From contig NZ_KI421514.1 of assembly GCF_000473325.1 (NCBI RefSeq), positions 128,340 to 192,339 on the forward strand: a stretch of 64,000 bases of DNA, given 5' to 3'. A program made the position numbers and the translations under genes. Below are positions 8,734 to 17,278 of the stretch, one piece after another. Numbering within the stretch: position 1 is the first letter of the stretch; each line of letters starts with the position of its first letter. This stretch comes from Leisingera caerulea DSM 24564 (GTDB lineage Bacteria > Pseudomonadota > Alphaproteobacteria > Rhodobacterales > Rhodobacteraceae). Below the pieces are notes generated by a model. That model had not been told where the DNA came from. It worked only from the letters and a program-made list of their open reading frames with translations, and did not search any database.

Positions 8734-8911
8734 TCCGGCAACCTGAGTTTGAATGCGGCAAGCAATTGCAAATCCGTCAATCCATCTCCATGTTACGGCA
8801 AGCATCGACAGCGCTTTCCTTGCGGTAATCCTTGCCCTATAAGCGCGCTAATTTCCTGCCTGCCGGGCCTTCAGGCTTGGGCGGGCATGTCGGAACCGGC
8901 TTGAGGACAAA

Positions 8912-9409
8912 ATGACGAACAAATCTCACGAAGCGGATGTGGCATTCATCAAGGCGCTGGCGGAACTGCTGCGCGAAAACGATCTGACCGAACTGCAGGT
9001 CAAGCGGGACTACGGCGATGAGGACAGCCTGAATGTCCGCGTGTCACGCCAGATGGCCGCTGCACCGGTGCAGGTTGCGGTGCCGCCCGCAGCCAACCCC
9101 GCCCCGGTTGCTGCCGCCGCTGCCCCGGCCGCCGCTGCCGCGCCTGCCGCCGCCAACGACGATCCCGCCAGCCACCCTGGCGCCGTGACCTCGCCGATGG
9201 TCGGCACCGTATACCTGCAGCCCGAGCCGGGCGCGCCCTCCTTCATCTCGGTGGGCAAGCAGGTCAGCGAAGGCGACACCCTGCTGATCGTCGAAGCGAT
9301 GAAGACCATGAACCACATTCCGGCGCCGAAGTCCGGCACCGTGAAGCGCATCCTGGTCGAAGACGGCGCCGCCGTGGAATTCGGGTCGCCCCTGGTCATC
9401 GTCGAGTAA
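8912..9409 (+). CDS. accB: Acetyl-CoA carboxylase biotin carboxyl carrier protein
   Basis: A 165-residue BCCP. The N-terminal helical domain (residues 1-48) is followed by a Pro/Ala-rich linker (about 52-88) and the biotinyl domain. The biotin-accepting lysine is in the EAMKTM motif, residue 131. It carries biotin between AccC and the AccDA carboxyltransferase in the first step of fatty-acid synthesis. The start ATG 8912 follows GAGGACAAA. It is separated from accC by 9 nt, the usual accBC operon. About 180 nt upstream are free of genes and probably contain its promoter. Confidence 0.97.
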   Translation: MTNKSHEADVAFIKALAELLRENDLTELQVKRDYGDEDSLNVRVSRQMAAAPVQVAVPPAANPAPVAAAAAPAAAAAPAAANDDPASHPGAVTSPMVGTVYLQPEPGAPSFISVGKQVSEGDTLLIVEAMKTMNHIPAPKSGTVKRILVEDGAAVEFGSPLVIVE

Positions 9410-9418
9410 GGGCGGGCC

Positions 9419-10768
9419 ATGTTTGATAAAATCCTGATTGCCAACCGCGGCGAAATCGCCCTGCGCGTAATCCGCGCCTGCCGCGAAATGGGCATCAAAT
9501 CGGTTGCGGTGCATTCCACCGCGGATGCCGATGCGATGCACGTGCGCATGGCCGATGAATCGGTCTGCATCGGCCCGCCGTCCGGAACCCAAAGCTACCT
9601 GTCGATTCCGGCCATCATCTCCGCCTGCGAAATCACCGGCGCCCAGGCGATCCACCCGGGCTACGGCTTTCTGTCCGAGAACGCCAACTTTGTGCAGATC
9701 ATTGAGGACCACGGGCTGACGTTCATCGGCCCCTCGGCCGAACACATCCGCATCATGGGTGACAAGATCACCGCCAAGGAAACCGCCAAGAGCCTCGGCA
9801 TCCCGGTGGTGCCCGGCTCCGAAGGCGGCGTGCCCGACATTGCGGCTGCCAAAAAGGCGGCCAAGGACATGGGCTATCCGGTCATCATCAAGGCCACCGC
9901 CGGCGGCGGCGGCCGCGGCATGAAGGTGGCCAAGGACGAGAAAGAGCTGGTTTCAGCCTTCTCCACCGCCCGGTCTGAAGCCAAGGCAGCCTTCGGCAAT
10001 GACGAAGTTTACATGGAGAAATATCTCCAGAAGCCGCGTCATATCGAAGTGCAGGTCTTCGGCGACGGCAAGGGCACCGGCATTCACCTGGCGGAACGCG
10101 ACTGCTCGCTGCAGCGCCGTCACCAGAAGGTGTTCGAGGAGGCCCCCGGCCCCTGCATCACCCCGGAAGAGCGCGCCCGCATCGGCAAGATCTGCGCCGA
10201 CGCGATCGGCAAGATGGGCTACTCCGGCGCCGGCACCGTCGAATTCCTGTATGAGGACGGCGAGTTCTACTTCATCGAGATGAACACCCGCCTGCAGGTG
10301 GAGCATCCGGTGACCGAGGCCATTTTCGGCGTCGACCTGGTGCGCGAGCAGATCCGGGTGGCCGAAGGCCTGCCGATGTCCTTTACCCAGGACGATCTGG
10401 AGATCAACGGCCACGCCATTGAGGTGCGTATCAACGCCGAAAAGCTGCCGAACTTTGCGCCCTGCCCGGGCAAGATCACCGCATTCCACGCTCCCGGCGG
10501 GCTGGGTGTGCGGATGGATTCGGCGCTTTATGACGGCTATTCGATTCCGCCCTATTATGACTCGCTGATCGGCAAGCTGATCGTGCACGGCCGCGACCGG
10601 ACCGAAGCTCTGGCGCGGCTGCACCGCGCCCTGGGCGAGCTGATCATCGACGGCATCGACACCACCGTGCCGCTGTTCCACGCGCTGCTGCAGGAACAGG
10701 ACATCCACACCGGCGATTACGGCATTCACTGGCTGGAACGCTGGCTGGAAGAAAACCAGCCCGGATAA
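9419..10768 (+). CDS. accC: Acetyl-CoA carboxylase, biotin carboxylase subunit
   Basis: A 449-residue ATP-grasp enzyme that carboxylates the biotin on AccB using ATP and bicarbonate. Visible family features are the N-terminal [13 protein letters not shown] motif, the glycine-rich ATP loop [10 protein letters not shown] (about residue 160), the [12 protein letters not shown] segment, and the [14 protein letters not shown] signature (about 287-300) containing the catalytic Glu and Arg. Length and motifs are those of a stand-alone AccC rather than a pyruvate- or propionyl-CoA carboxylase subunit. A strong terminator follows. Confidence 0.97.
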   Translation: MFDKILIANRGEIALRVIRACREMGIKSVAVHSTADADAMHVRMADESVCIGPPSGTQSYLSIPAIISACEITGAQAIHPGYGFLSENANFVQIIEDHGLTFIGPSAEHIRIMGDKITAKETAKSLGIPVVPGSEGGVPDIAAAKKAAKDMGYPVIIKATAGGGGRGMKVAKDEKELVSAFSTARSEAKAAFGNDEVYMEKYLQKPRHIEVQVFGDGKGTGIHLAERDCSLQRRHQKVFEEAPGPCITPEERARIGKICADAIGKMGYSGAGTVEFLYEDGEFYFIEMNTRLQVEHPVTEAIFGVDLVREQIRVAEGLPMSFTQDDLEINGHAIEVRINAEKLPNFAPCPGKITAFHAPGGLGVRMDSALYDGYSIPPYYDSLIGKLIVHGRDRTEALARLHRALGELIIDGIDTTVPLFHALLQEQDIHTGDYGIHWLERWLEENQPG

Positions 10769-10774
10769 TCTCAG

Positions 10775-10810
10775 CGGGGCGCGCCACTGGCTGCGCCCCG
10801 TTTTACTTTT
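10775..10810 (+). terminator. Intrinsic terminator after accC
   Basis: CGGGGCGC (10775-10782) pairs with GCGCCCCG (10793-10800), followed by TTTTACTTTT. It lies 7 nt after the accC stop and separates accBC from aat. Confidence 0.85.
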
Positions 10811-10841
10811 ACCTGCATTTTCCCGTTATACTGCCAGCACC

Positions 10842-11474
10842 ATGAGCTTGACTGCGGACCTCCTGCTGCACGCCTATTCCGCCGGTGTTTTCCCGATGGC
10901 CGAACACCGCGATGATCCCGACGTGTTCTGGGTCGACCCCAAACGGCGCGGGATCCTGCCGCTGGACGGCTTCCGCATCTCCCGCTCACTGGCCAAGCGC
11001 ATCCGCAACGGCGGCTTTGAGATCACCGTGAACCGCGACTTTGCCGGTGTGGTGGATGGCTGTGCCGACCGGGCAGAAACCTGGATCAGCGCCGAAATCC
11101 GCGACCGCTACCTTGAACTGCACACGATGGGCAACGCCCATTCGCTGGAGGTCTGGCATCAGGGAGAGCTGGCTGGCGGCACCTATGGCGTGTCTCTGGG
11201 CGGCGCGTTCTTCGGCGAGAGCATGTTTTCACGCCGCCGCGACGCCTCCAAGGTGGCGCTGGCTTATCTGACCGACCGCCTGGTGCAGGCGGGCTACAGC
11301 CTGTGCGATACCCAGTTCCTGACTCCGCATCTAGCGTCGCTCGGCGGCATCGAGGTCAGCCGCGCCCGCTACCGGGCACTGCTGCGCGACGCCCTGTCAA
11401 AGAATGCCGATTTCACGCGACCCGCCGTGCCGGGGCCTCAGTTGCTGCTGCAGCGGATGACCCAAACGTCGTAA
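10842..11474 (+). CDS. aat: Leucyl/phenylalanyl-tRNA--protein transferase
   Basis: A 210-residue cytoplasmic enzyme that adds Leu or Phe to the N-terminal Lys/Arg of proteins, creating N-degrons for ClpAP. Family marks are YSAGVFPMAEH near the N-terminus, the FWVDPKRRGILPL block, ETWI, HSLEVW, the AGGTYGVSLGGAFFGESMFSR core, and DTQFLTPHLASLGG. The 3' end overlaps the convergent DUF2155 gene by 37 nt, so the two transcripts are antisense there. Substrate-delivery genes clpX and clpP lie a few kilobases away. Confidence 0.95.
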   Translation: MSLTADLLLHAYSAGVFPMAEHRDDPDVFWVDPKRRGILPLDGFRISRSLAKRIRNGGFEITVNRDFAGVVDGCADRAETWISAEIRDRYLELHTMGNAHSLEVWHQGELAGGTYGVSLGGAFFGESMFSRRRDASKVALAYLTDRLVQAGYSLCDTQFLTPHLASLGGIEVSRARYRALLRDALSKNADFTRPAVPGPQLLLQRMTQTS

Positions 11475-11800
11475 CGGCTGTGATCCAGCGCGCTCAGCGC
11501 CGGGCTGGAGGCGATCATCCAGCCTTCGAACTGCACCGCGCCGTCGCTGGAATTGCGGACGGTGAGATAGGCAAAGGCATCCCCCGTCGGGTTCTCCGCC
11601 GGATAGCGGCACTCCGACACGGAAACCATCAGCCCGAACATCTCCGCACTGGTGCCAACGGCGACCTCGGCATCCATGCTGTGGCCGTTGACCTTGTCCA
11701 GCGCCCGCAAAACAGCGGCACTCCCCTGCGCCGCCTGCTCCTGCCCCCAGGCGGGCACGGCCAGCAGGGCAGCGGCCAGGGCAGCGGCCAGGCGCTTCAC
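11438..11800 (-). CDS. Secreted DUF2155 domain protein
   Basis: A 120-residue protein with an N-terminal signal peptide (residues 1-19, ending AVPAWG) followed by a DUF2155 domain. The domain contains two cysteines (SECRY and VIRCSS) that could form a disulfide. DUF2155 proteins are alphaproteobacterial, periplasmic and uncharacterised; they repeatedly sit beside mlaD and NDUFA12 genes. It overlaps the upstream mlaD-like gene by 4 nt (ATGA) and the convergent aat gene by 37 nt at its 3' end. The function is unknown. Confidence 0.85.
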   Translation of the reverse strand: MKRLAAALAAALLAVPAWGQEQAAQGSAAVLRALDKVNGHSMDAEVAVGTSAEMFGLMVSVSECRYPAENPTGDAFAYLTVRNSSDGAVQFEGWMIASSPALSALDHSRYDVWVIRCSSN

Positions 11801-12249
11801 GATTCTTCCCCGCCGCCTGCCACGAATTTGACCAGCAGCGAAATCAGGCTGACCGCGCCCTGCGTGTCTTCGATCTCATCCCCCGGCTCAAAGGCAAATG
11901 GGGAGCCGCCGGGCATGATCTCAACAAAATTGCCGCCCAGCAGCCCTTCGGAGGAGATGATGACGGCGCTGTCGTCGGGAATTTCGATCCCTTCCTTCAC
12001 GGAAAACCGGGTGTCGGCTCGGAAGGTTTCGGGATTCAGGTCAACGCCGGTCACAGTGCCGATCTTAACGCCCGCCAGCCGCACATCAGTGCCGACGCTG
12101 ACCCCTTCCAGCGACCGGAAAGACGCGCTCAGGCCATAGCTTGCGCCAGCCCGCGACAGACCCGCCGCCTGCCCGGCATAGACGGCAAACGCAACCGCGG
12201 CGGCCAGCACAACACCGCCGGCAAATACTTCAGTAGGATTGTGAGACAT
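11797..12249 (-). CDS. mlaD: MlaD-like MCE-domain lipid-transport protein
   Basis: A 150-residue single-pass protein: one N-terminal helix (about residues 9-26) then one MCE domain (about 37-115: SFRSLEGVSVGTDVRLAGVKIGTV, then GLLGGNFVEI). In E. coli MlaD forms a hexameric ring in the inner membrane that passes phospholipids between membranes. Here the usual mlaFEBC genes are absent; the neighbours are NDUFA12 and DUF2155 genes, the arrangement common in Rhodobacterales. The C-terminus carries a GAVSLISLLVKFV helix. It is translationally coupled to the DUF2155 gene. Confidence 0.85.
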   Translation of the reverse strand: MSHNPTEVFAGGVVLAAAVAFAVYAGQAAGLSRAGASYGLSASFRSLEGVSVGTDVRLAGVKIGTVTGVDLNPETFRADTRFSVKEGIEIPDDSAVIISSEGLLGGNFVEIMPGGSPFAFEPGDEIEDTQGAVSLISLLVKFVAGGGEES

Positions 12250-12272
12250 GAAACCAGCCTTCTGGCAGATGT

Positions 12273-12659
12273 TTATTCGGGCACCCAGGCCTCATAATCG
12301 CGGCGCTCCTTGGGCTCGCCGCCGGCGCGGATAGAGCCCGCAGGCGCGTAGGCCATCATGGTGCCGGTCAGGTTTTCCTGGTGCGGCTTTTCCCAGGCTT
12401 TGTGCTTCAGCGGCTTCTCGCTCGGCACTTCGTCAAAGGTGCGGTGCAGCCAGCCGTGCCAGTCCGGGCTGACGCGGGACGCTTCCACTTCGCCGTTGAA
12501 CATCACCCAACGCTTGCTGTCATCGGCATTGCGGTAGAATACATTGCCCTGGTCATCCTCACCCACCTTGATGCCCTTGCGGGCGGTGAAGATCCGGGTG
12601 TTCAGGGTGGAGCCGTTCCACCAAGTCACAGCGCGCAGAAGAGTGTTCAGGATTCCCAT
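12273..12659 (-). CDS. NADH:ubiquinone oxidoreductase accessory subunit NDUFA12 family
   Basis: A 128-residue protein of the NDUFA12 (B17.2) family, a supernumerary complex I subunit shared by mitochondria and alphaproteobacteria. Recognisable blocks are [39 protein letters not shown] [25 protein letters not shown] and a C-terminal [16 protein letters not shown] [13 protein letters not shown]. It lies far from any nuo operon, as is usual in this group, and heads the run NDUFA12, mlaD, DUF2155. Confidence 0.93.
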   Translation of the reverse strand: MGILNTLLRAVTWWNGSTLNTRIFTARKGIKVGEDDQGNVFYRNADDSKRWVMFNGEVEASRVSPDWHGWLHRTFDEVPSEKPLKHKAWEKPHQENLTGTMMAYAPAGSIRAGGEPKERRDYEAWVPE

Positions 12660-12794
12660 GGGTGCCTCCGGAGTTTTCCGACCTTGATATGGCCCAATTT
12701 CCCGCCAAGGTCCAGTGGCTTGCGCCCACGCTGGCGGCCTCCCGGCGGGAAGCGGCAGTTTTGCCTCAGCCCCGTTTCAGGACCGTTAACCGGC

Positions 12795-13163
12795 TCAGCT
12801 TTCCGCCGGGGCCAGCGCCGTCACCTCGATCTCGATGCGGAACTTCGGGTCAATCAGATTGCACTCGATCATGGTCGCCGCCGGCGGGTTAGCGCCAAAG
12901 GTTTCGGCCAGAACCGGCCAGCAAGGCTCAAACTCGGCGGCATCCGGCAGGTAGTAGGTCACCCGCACCGCGTCGGCGAAACTGGCGCCTGCCTTCTCCA
13001 GCGCCGAACCGATGGTGTCCAGCGCCGACCGGCACTGTGCCACCACATCCTCGCCCTGCCCGACCGTTCCGGCCACATGCACAAAACCGCCCGCCACGAC
13101 GGCGCGGCAATAGCCGACTTTGGCCTCGAACTCACCGCCGGAGGAAATCCGCTTGATTGTCAT
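12795..13163 (-). CDS. RidA/YjgF family protein
   Basis: A 122-residue protein of the RidA/YER057c/UK114 family, which hydrolyses reactive enamine/imine intermediates and related compounds as trimers. Visible features include YCRAVVAGGFVHVAGTVGQG, DTIGSALEKAGASFADAVRVTYYLPD and the C-terminal PAATMIECNLIDPKFRIEIEVTA. The usual catalytic-type Arg near position 105 is not present in the canonical CxRxxV form (reads IECNLID), so it may be a non-RidA subfamily member with another substrate. Confidence 0.88.
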   Translation of the reverse strand: MTIKRISSGGEFEAKVGYCRAVVAGGFVHVAGTVGQGEDVVAQCRSALDTIGSALEKAGASFADAVRVTYYLPDAAEFEPCWPVLAETFGANPPAATMIECNLIDPKFRIEIEVTALAPAES

Positions 13164-13186
13164 CTAATTTCCTTTCGCATCGCGTT

Positions 13187-13717
13187 TTAATCTCCAAAAC
13201 GTATTCGGGCAGCAAGCCTTCTATGCGGCGCGAAGATAAACAGAGTTTCTCCGACCCTGTCACGCGAGTACCAGGCACCGTGAGTATAAAGCGCAGCCTG
13301 CAGCTCTCTCGTTAGCTCTGCAGGCCAATATTTGGAGCAGAACTGCACTGAATCACGAGTGTTCTCGCCCAATGGCGGTGCAGGTGTCTTTTGCCAGCTA
13401 CCGCCAAACTCGTACTGCCAGCCAAGGTCATTCCGCCAAGGTCGCGTTGGAGGTTCAGTCGGTAGCTTAGTTTTGAGACGTGCAATTGCGTACGTGCAGT
13501 CCCATGGCGCAGCTCCCTTAGCATGCCATTTCCGGGTTTCAAGAACCTGCTCCACAGGCAAAAGGTCTTCAAACAGTTCAGTTGCATAAACGGGGTCTTC
13601 TTCTCGCCTGAGCTTGTCCATATACCCAACGAAAACCCACCACCCGACAAAAACGAGGAAGGCCAATGTCAATCCGACATTGGCCATTCCTTTCAAGACT
13701 GCAAACACAGCCCACAT
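13187..13717 (-). CDS. Hypothetical protein with one N-terminal membrane helix
   Basis: A 176-residue frame I do not recognise. It begins with one hydrophobic helix (about residues 10-31, [22 protein letters not shown]), followed by a soluble region rich in Trp, Arg and Pro, with Cys at [12 protein letters not shown] and FCSKYWP. A second possible start is the internal ATG at 13687. No good ribosome site is visible for either. Base composition is visibly less GC-rich than the flanking genes, and codons such as TTA-type and ATA-type occur, suggesting a lineage-specific or acquired gene. It starts 9 nt after the clpX stop on the same strand. Confidence 0.6.
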   Translation of the reverse strand: MWAVFAVLKGMANVGLTLAFLVFVGWWVFVGYMDKLRREEDPVYATELFEDLLPVEQVLETRKWHAKGAAPWDCTYAIARLKTKLPTEPPTRPWRNDLGWQYEFGGSWQKTPAPPLGENTRDSVQFCSKYWPAELTRELQAALYTHGAWYSRDRVGETLFIFAPHRRLAARIRFGD

Positions 13718-13726
13718 AGTTCAAGC

Positions 13727-14995
13727 TCAGCCCGCCGAAGCTGGCTCTTTCTCGGCATCTGCATGGATCATCAGCGGCTGCGCGTCCGAGGTGACCGCCT
13801 CCTCGTTCACAACAACCTTGGTCACGCTCTCCATGCCGGGCAGGTCGAACATGGTATCCAGCAGGATGTCCTCCATGATCGAGCGCAGGCCGCGGGCGCC
13901 GGTCTTGCGTTCGATTGCCTTGCGGGCGATCGCCTTCAGCGCCTCGTCAGTAAAGTCCAGCTCAGTGTCTTCCAGTTCGAACAGGCGCTGGTACTGCTTG
14001 ACCAGGGCGTTCTTCGGCTGCGTCAGGATGGTGACCAGCGCGTCCTCGTCCAGGTCCTCCAGCGTCGCCAGAACCGGCAGGCGGCCGACAAATTCCGGGA
14101 TCAGACCGAATTTCAGCAGGTCTTCCGGCTCCAGGTCCTGGAAGATTTCGCCCACGCCGCGCTCATCATTGTCACGCACATCGGCGCCGAAACCCATCGC
14201 CGAGCCCTTGCCGCGCTGCGCGATGATCCTGTCGAGGCCGGCAAAGGCGCCGCCGCAGATGAACAGGATGTTGGTGGTGTCCACCTGCAGGAATTCCTGC
14301 TGCGGGTGCTTGCGCCCGCCCTGCGGCGGAACAGAAGCAACAGTGCCTTCCATCAGCTTCAAAAGCGCCTGCTGCACGCCCTCGCCCGACACGTCGCGGG
14401 TGATCGAGGGGTTCTCAGACTTACGGGTGATCTTGTCGACCTCGTCAATATAGACGATGCCGCGCTGTGCGCGCTCGACGTTGTACTCCGACGCCTGCAA
14501 AAGCTTGAGGATGATGTTTTCGACATCCTCGCCCACATAACCTGCCTCGGTCAGCGTGGTGGCATCTGCCATGGTAAAGGGCACATCCAGGATCCGCGCC
14601 AGCGTCTGCGCCAGCAGGGTTTTGCCGCAGCCGGTGGGGCCGATCAGCAGGATGTTCGACTTCGCCAGTTCGATGTCCGACCCCGCCTTCTGGGCGTGGT
14701 TCAGACGCTTGTAATGGTTGTGCACCGCAACCGACAGCACCCGCTTGGCGGTGGCCTGGCCGATCACGTAATCATCCAGAACCTGGCAGATGTCCTTGGG
14801 CGACGGCACGCCGTCGGTGGCCTTCAGCCCGGATGCCTTGGTCTCTTCACGGATGATATCCATGCACAGTTCAACGCATTCATCGCAAATGAATACGGTG
14901 GGGCCTGCGATCAGCTTGCGCACTTCATGCTGGCTCTTGCCGCAGAAGCTGCAGTAGAGGGTGTTTTTGCTGTCGCCGCCTGAATTCGTTGCCAT
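13727..14995 (-). CDS. clpX: ATP-dependent protease ATP-binding subunit ClpX
   Basis: A 422-residue AAA+ unfoldase. The N-terminal zinc-binding domain has CSFCGK (about residue 16) and CDECVELC (about 38). Walker A is GPTGCGKT (about residue 118), Walker B is [10 protein letters not shown] (about 178), and the substrate-gripping GYVGED pore loop and a [13 protein letters not shown] segment are intact, as is the ClpP-docking IGF-equivalent region (here around FGADVR). It recognises substrates and feeds them into ClpP. clpP lies directly upstream on the same strand, 149 nt away, with its own terminator-like hairpin between. Confidence 0.98.
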   Translation of the reverse strand: MATNSGGDSKNTLYCSFCGKSQHEVRKLIAGPTVFICDECVELCMDIIREETKASGLKATDGVPSPKDICQVLDDYVIGQATAKRVLSVAVHNHYKRLNHAQKAGSDIELAKSNILLIGPTGCGKTLLAQTLARILDVPFTMADATTLTEAGYVGEDVENIILKLLQASEYNVERAQRGIVYIDEVDKITRKSENPSITRDVSGEGVQQALLKLMEGTVASVPPQGGRKHPQQEFLQVDTTNILFICGGAFAGLDRIIAQRGKGSAMGFGADVRDNDERGVGEIFQDLEPEDLLKFGLIPEFVGRLPVLATLEDLDEDALVTILTQPKNALVKQYQRLFELEDTELDFTDEALKAIARKAIERKTGARGLRSIMEDILLDTMFDLPGMESVTKVVVNEEAVTSDAQPLMIHADAEKEPASAG

Positions 14996-15094
14996 GGTCT
15001 ACCTTTCAGTCCGCCCGGACCGCTGCGCCCGCGCTGCGGGGCAATTCAACTTTCTGCCAGCTTAAGCCACTGCTTAGGCCGCCACAATGTGAAA

Positions 15095-15123
15095 GTGCGC
15101 CCCAAGTCATTCGCGGGGCGCAC
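15095..15123 (-). terminator. Terminator-like hairpin between clpP and clpX
   Basis: GTGCGCCCC (15095-15103) and GGGGCGCAC (15115-15123) form a perfect 9-bp stem with an 11-nt loop. Read on the minus strand it follows the clpP stop by about 20 nt and is trailed by TTTCACATT. It probably ends or attenuates the clpP message, so that clpX has partly independent transcription. Confidence 0.75.
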
Positions 15124-15144
15124 CGCTGATCACAAGCGCAGGCG

Positions 15145-15777
15145 TCAGGCCTGCTCGTCATCGCCTTTGGCTCTGTTTTCAACGATCTCGTCGATCAGGC
15201 CGAACTCCTTGGCCTCTTCCGGCGACATGAAGTTGTCGCGCTCCAGCGCGTTGACGACCGTGTCGTAATCCTGGCCGGTGTGCCTGACGTAGATCTCGTT
15301 CAGGCGCTTCTTCAGCTTCAGGGTTTCCTCGGCGTGGATCATGATGTCGGTAGCCTGGCCCTGGAAGCCGCCGGAGGGCTGGTGCACCATCACGCGGCTG
15401 TTCGGCAGCGAGAAGCGCATACCCTTTTCGCCAGCAGTCAGCAGCAGCGACCCCATCGAGGCCGCCTGGCCGATCACCAGGGTGGAAACCTTGGGCTTGA
15501 TGTACTGCATGGTGTCATAGATCGACAGGCCGGAAGTCACAACGCCGCCCGGCGAGTTGATGTACATCGAGATTTCCTTGGACGGGTTTTCCGCCTCAAG
15601 GTGCAGCAGCTGCGCCACGATCAGCGAGCTCATGCCGTCGTGCACCGGACCGTTCACAAAAATGATCCGTTCCTTCAGCAGGCGGGAAAAAATGTCGTAG
15701 GCCCGCTCGCCCCGGCTGGTCTGCTCAACCACCATCGGGACCAGGGTGTTCATGTATGTTTCTCTGGGATCAATCAT
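15145..15777 (-). CDS. clpP: ATP-dependent Clp protease proteolytic subunit
   Basis: A 210-residue serine protease forming the tetradecameric chamber used by ClpX and ClpA. The catalytic serine is in [11 protein letters not shown] (about residue 106), the histidine in [11 protein letters not shown] (about 131), and the Asp follows further on (the D in [17 protein letters not shown] region, about 180). The N-terminal [25 protein letters not shown] block is typical. Length and motifs indicate an active enzyme. Confidence 0.98.
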   Translation of the reverse strand: MIDPRETYMNTLVPMVVEQTSRGERAYDIFSRLLKERIIFVNGPVHDGMSSLIVAQLLHLEAENPSKEISMYINSPGGVVTSGLSIYDTMQYIKPKVSTLVIGQAASMGSLLLTAGEKGMRFSLPNSRVMVHQPSGGFQGQATDIMIHAEETLKLKKRLNEIYVRHTGQDYDTVVNALERDNFMSPEEAKEFGLIDEIVENRAKGDDEQA

Positions 15778-16031
15778 TTCGACCTGCCTGCGTTGTTTAT
15801 GTCCGGCACCATACCCGACAGTGTGTTACCCGAGTCTTAGTATCGCCCCATTTGACCTGCAAGGGGCGGCGGGCATTTTACGCTGCCGCAAACCTGCTTG
15901 TGGTGTCGCAATCCGCAGGAACGCTGTCGCTATTCTCGGGCTGCGGCCTGCGGCAGCGCCTTAGGTAGCAAAATCAAGTCCGAATTCCGCCCGGCCGCCA
16001 TGCTGACCGGGTGCCGCGCTGGGGTCCCGCC

Positions 16032-17039
16032 ATGGCCGATGACAGTTTCGTTCAGAAAGGCGCCGCCGCCAATCTCGCCATCCCGTTCGAGGGCGAGCCG
16101 CAGGATTTCTATTTCCTGCTGCTGCCCAAGGCGACGATGCTGCCGGTGGCCGCGGCCATCGAACCCCTGCGCATTGCCAATCAGGTGACCGGCACGCGGC
16201 TTTACCGCTGGTACATCATGACAGAGGACGGCCAACCGGTGCGCTGTTCCAACGGCATGGTGGTGACGCCGGATATCCCGCTGCAGCCGCTGCCCTCGGA
16301 TTCGCTGGGCTTTGTATGCGCGGGCGTCGAGCCTCACAGCACCGCCAGCGAAGCCACCCTGAACTGGCTGCGCCGCGAAAGCCGCTTTGGCCGCTCCATC
16401 GGCGGCATCTGCACCGGTGCCTTTGCGCTGGCCCAAGCCGGGCTGATCAAGAATCACAAGTTCACCCTGCACTGGGAAAACCAGCCGGGCTTTCTGGAGA
16501 GCTACCCGAACCTGGAGCCCTCCCCCAATATTTTTGAGATCTCCGGATCTCTGATGACCTGCGGCGGCGGTAATGCCGCAACCGACATGATGCTGCACCT
16601 GATCGAGGAGCGCCACGGCAAGCAGCTGGCGATCATCGTCGCCGACATGTGCCTGCACGTGCGCTCCGGCGGCCAGGCGGCACCGCAGAAGTCGAACTAT
16701 GCGGTGGCCATCGGCAGCCGCAACCAGCGCCTGCTGAACGCGCTGCAGCTGATGCAGGAATCGATCGAGGAGCCGCTCTCGATCGGCGAGCTGTGCGACC
16801 GGCTCGACATCTCCCGCCGCCAGCTGGAGCGGCTGTTCTCGCGCTATCTGAACCAAAGCCCGATGCATGTTTATTTCGACATGCGCCTGAGCCATGCATT
16901 CGCGCTGATGAACGAAACCTCGATGAGCGTCACCGAAATCGCGCTCGCCTCCGGCTTCAACTCCGCCACCCATTTCTCGCGCCAGTTCAAGCGCAAGTTC
17001 GGCGCCTCCCCGCATTTCTTCCGCAAAGGCTGGAGCTGA
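16032..17039 (+). CDS. GlxA-family transcriptional regulator (DJ-1/GATase1 domain plus AraC HTH)
   Basis: A 335-residue regulator. The N-terminal half (about residues 20-195) is a DJ-1/PfpI-type domain whose nucleophile-elbow position reads GGICTGAFALA. The C-terminal half (about 240-330) is an AraC/XylS pair of helix-turn-helix motifs (LSIGELCDRLDISRRQLERLF and VTEIALASGFNSATHFSRQFKRKFG). Relatives include GbdR, controlling glycine betaine and choline catabolism, and arginine regulators; the effector here is not evident. I choose ATG 16032 (MADDSF); an ATG at 16011 would add seven residues. It is monocistronic. Confidence 0.87.
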   Translation: MADDSFVQKGAAANLAIPFEGEPQDFYFLLLPKATMLPVAAAIEPLRIANQVTGTRLYRWYIMTEDGQPVRCSNGMVVTPDIPLQPLPSDSLGFVCAGVEPHSTASEATLNWLRRESRFGRSIGGICTGAFALAQAGLIKNHKFTLHWENQPGFLESYPNLEPSPNIFEISGSLMTCGGGNAATDMMLHLIEERHGKQLAIIVADMCLHVRSGGQAAPQKSNYAVAIGSRNQRLLNALQLMQESIEEPLSIGELCDRLDISRRQLERLFSRYLNQSPMHVYFDMRLSHAFALMNETSMSVTEIALASGFNSATHFSRQFKRKFGASPHFFRKGWS

Positions 17040-17278
17040 CACCCGGCACGCCCCGCACAGGCCGCCGCGCCGGCCGGGCGCTTGGGTCCGGCCGTCAGGT
17101 GTTCAGCCCCGGACCTTGAAAATTGCCCGCGCAGCTGTTTCACTGCGCCCGCGCCCGGGCCGCACCGGTGACGGGCTGATTTGGACAATCATTTTTCAAC
17201 CCCCTGCACGTCTGCAGCGCTGAATTGCATTGCGGCTGGCGGCCAGGGAAGCATTTAATAACCAAACGGGTTTACTCC

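Noticed and set aside
13523..14983. Plus-strand open frame opposite clpX
   Set aside because: clpX is unmistakable on the other strand; this frame has no ribosome site or family signature.
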